Positions 62,837-64,000 of a stretch of DNA of 64,000 bases are shown here, one piece after another (within the stretch, counting starts at the first letter, position 1; every line of letters starts with the position of its first letter). Made by a program: the position numbers and the translations under genes. The notes under the pieces were generated by a model. It ran no database searches, was not told the origin of the DNA, and saw only the letters and a list, made by a program, of their open reading frames with translations. Origin of the DNA: Solidesulfovibrio alcoholivorans DSM 5433 (GTDB lineage Bacteria > Desulfobacterota > Desulfovibrionia > Desulfovibrionales > Desulfovibrionaceae); the NCBI RefSeq assembly GCF_000702665.1, contig NZ_JNJA01000002.1:434001-498000 (forward strand), given 5' to 3'.

Positions 62837-64000
62837 TTGAGAAACCTCTCCATCAGCACGAAGCTCTTGATTTTGTTTGTCGTGTCCGCGCTGTCCGCCG
62901 CCGTGATCTTCGGCGTCGGCGTGTATTCCTCGTATCGGCTGGCCGATGCCGGGGCTTGGGAGGCGCAACAGGCCATTCTGGCTGGCGAGAAGGCCAAGAT
63001 CAAGGTGGCCACGGATAGTCTGGCTGCGGCGCTTGCCGCGGGACTGGCTGCCGTTCCCGATGAAAAGCGCGAGGCCTCTCTGCGGGCGGCCATCAAGGAC
63101 GCCTTTTTCGAGGAAGACCGGTCGGGATATTTTTTCATCTACACTGATACGACCAACGTGGCCCACCCGGTCAATCCGACGTTGCCCGGCAAGGATCTGT
63201 CCGAACTCAAGGGGTCGGACGGCGTGTATTCGGTGCGCGAGCTGGCCAGGGCGGCACAGGCCGGGGGCGGCTTCGTCAAGTTCACCTGGGCCAAGCCCGG
63301 AAAGGGCGACATGCCCAAGCTCGGCTATGCGACCATGATTCCCGGCACCCGCTACTGGGTTGGCACTGGCGTTTATGTGGACAACGTGGACGAGGCCCGT
63401 GCGGCAATCGCCGACCGCATGCGCGCGCTTGGCAACCGCATGACCTACGTTGACGCGGCGGTGTTCGCGGTCATGTTCCTGCTCGTGCTGCTGCCGCTGA
63501 GCCTCATGATCTCCCGGGGTATTTCCCGCCCCGTCCGGGAAACGACCGAGGCGGCCCGGCGTATCGCCGCCGGCGACCTGGACGTGCATTTGAGCGCCCG
63601 TGGCGCGGACGAGGTGGGCCAGTTGCAGCAGGCACTGGAAGCCATGGCCGGCGAACTCAAAAGCAACCTCGACGCCATTCGCGACAAGGAGGCCCTGGCC
63701 ACCCGCGAGGCCGCGCGTTCGGCCCAGGCGGCAAACGAAGCCCTGGAGGCGGCGCAAAAGGTCGAGGCTGCCAACGGGGCCATGCTCGCGGCCGTGAACG
63801 GCCTGACCTCCGTCGTCGGCGAAGTGGGCGCGGCCACGCGCGACCTGACGCACCTTGGGCGGGACATCCAGCAGGGAGCCCGCCAGCAGCAGCAACAGCT
63901 GGAATCCACGGCCGATGCCATGGGCCAGATGCGCGATGCCGTGACCGATGTGGCCCAGAACGCCGCCGAAGCGTCCACGGCCACCGGTCAGACGCGCGAG
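62837..64000 (+). CDS. Methyl-accepting chemotaxis protein, N-terminal part (cut by window end)
   Basis: 388 residues visible from TTG 62837 (AAGGAG, 8-bp spacing). The first membrane helix (about 9-32) is followed by a periplasmic single-Cache domain (about 35-205: FFEEDRSGYFFIYT, NPTLPGKDLSELKGSDGVY, PGTRYWVGTGVYVDNVDEA), a second helix (about 215-235), a HAMP domain (ISRGISRPVRETTEAARRIAAGDLDV) and the start of the methyl-accepting coiled coil (REAARSAQAANEALEAAQKVE). The signalling tip lies outside the window. The Cache ligand is probably a small organic acid, by family. Confidence 0.92.
   Translation, partial: MRNLSISTKLLILFVVSALSAAVIFGVGVYSSYRLADAGAWEAQQAILAGEKAKIKVATDSLAAALAAGLAAVPDEKREASLRAAIKDAFFEEDRSGYFFIYTDTTNVAHPVNPTLPGKDLSELKGSDGVYSVRELARAAQAGGGFVKFTWAKPGKGDMPKLGYATMIPGTRYWVGTGVYVDNVDEARAAIADRMRALGNRMTYVDAAVFAVMFLLVLLPLSLMISRGISRPVRETTEAARRIAAGDLDVHLSARGADEVGQLQQALEAMAGELKSNLDAIRDKEALATREAARSAQAANEALEAAQKVEAANGAMLAAVNGLTSVVGEVGAATRDLTHLGRDIQQGARQQQQQLESTADAMGQMRDAVTDVAQNAAEASTATGQTRE

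Overview
The window is about 65-68 percent GC, gene-dense chromosomal DNA from a motile Gram-negative bacterium. A 60-residue ferredoxin with four ligand cysteines plus two extra cysteines (the Desulfovibrio ferredoxin I pattern), sigma-54 style promoters and activators, a polar-flagellum gene set and a complete tol-pal cluster point to a sulfate reducer of the Desulfovibrionales, probably Solidesulfovibrio-like. That assignment is inference from gene content and composition. No rRNA, tRNA, CRISPR array, transposase or integrase was seen.

Layout. 1-8.8 kb: the tail of a glycosyltransferase, a sigma-54 activator with a degenerate receiver, a second glycosyltransferase, then a minus-strand group (LysE exporter, DinB protein, hybrid histidine kinase, B12-type radical SAM enzyme). 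9-14.3 kb: VOC protein, dnaE, queD, dtd. 14.4-25.7 kb: an RsbW-like/STAS pair, three glycosyltransferases, then fliK-flgD-flgE and a short flagellin. This looks like a motility block in which the transferases could decorate flagellin. 25.8-29.6 kb: rnc, a Pta-N/DRTGG protein, a small lower-GC island with two orphan genes, and a small orphan gene. 29.7-39.9 kb: a large exported TPR protein behind a strong sigma-54 promoter match, an RluA-like synthase, a FlgM-like peptide, an autoregulated CI/LexA-like repressor with a Zn-ribbon target gene, an MFS transporter, a FliL-like protein, a histidine phosphatase, an LUD protein and a zinc-finger protein. 40-48.5 kb: a signalling block (degenerate membrane kinase, HDOD protein, sigma-54 response regulator, 4xCBS-PAS-kinase-receiver, GGDEF-EAL). 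49-55.8 kb: ferredoxin, a tiny gene, DUF1786, a tandem CMD protein divergent from a LysR regulator, YitT, and small envelope proteins. 55.9-61.4 kb: a sirtuin followed by tolQ-tolR-tolA-tolB-pal. 61.8-64 kb: pgpA, a small membrane protein and the start of a chemoreceptor cut by the window edge.

The most unusual signal is not a protein. A family of intergenic palindromic repeats occurs seven times, almost always just after stop codons. Its 25-bp core palindrome keeps perfect pairing through paired base changes. Two loci (13.2-13.5 kb and 50.8-51.2 kb) are bounded by inverted copies and share an internal backbone. One of them carries a 70-bp hairpin module exactly where the other has an uninterrupted junction. 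A second notable item is the CI-like repressor at 34.3 kb: a perfect palindrome overlaps its -10 box and touches its ATG, which implies a leaderless, self-repressed transcript, and a near-identical palindrome sits before the next gene.

Themes that connect the window are flagellar assembly with sigma-54 and anti-sigma-like control, cyclic-di-GMP and phosphorelay signalling, and cell-envelope integrity.
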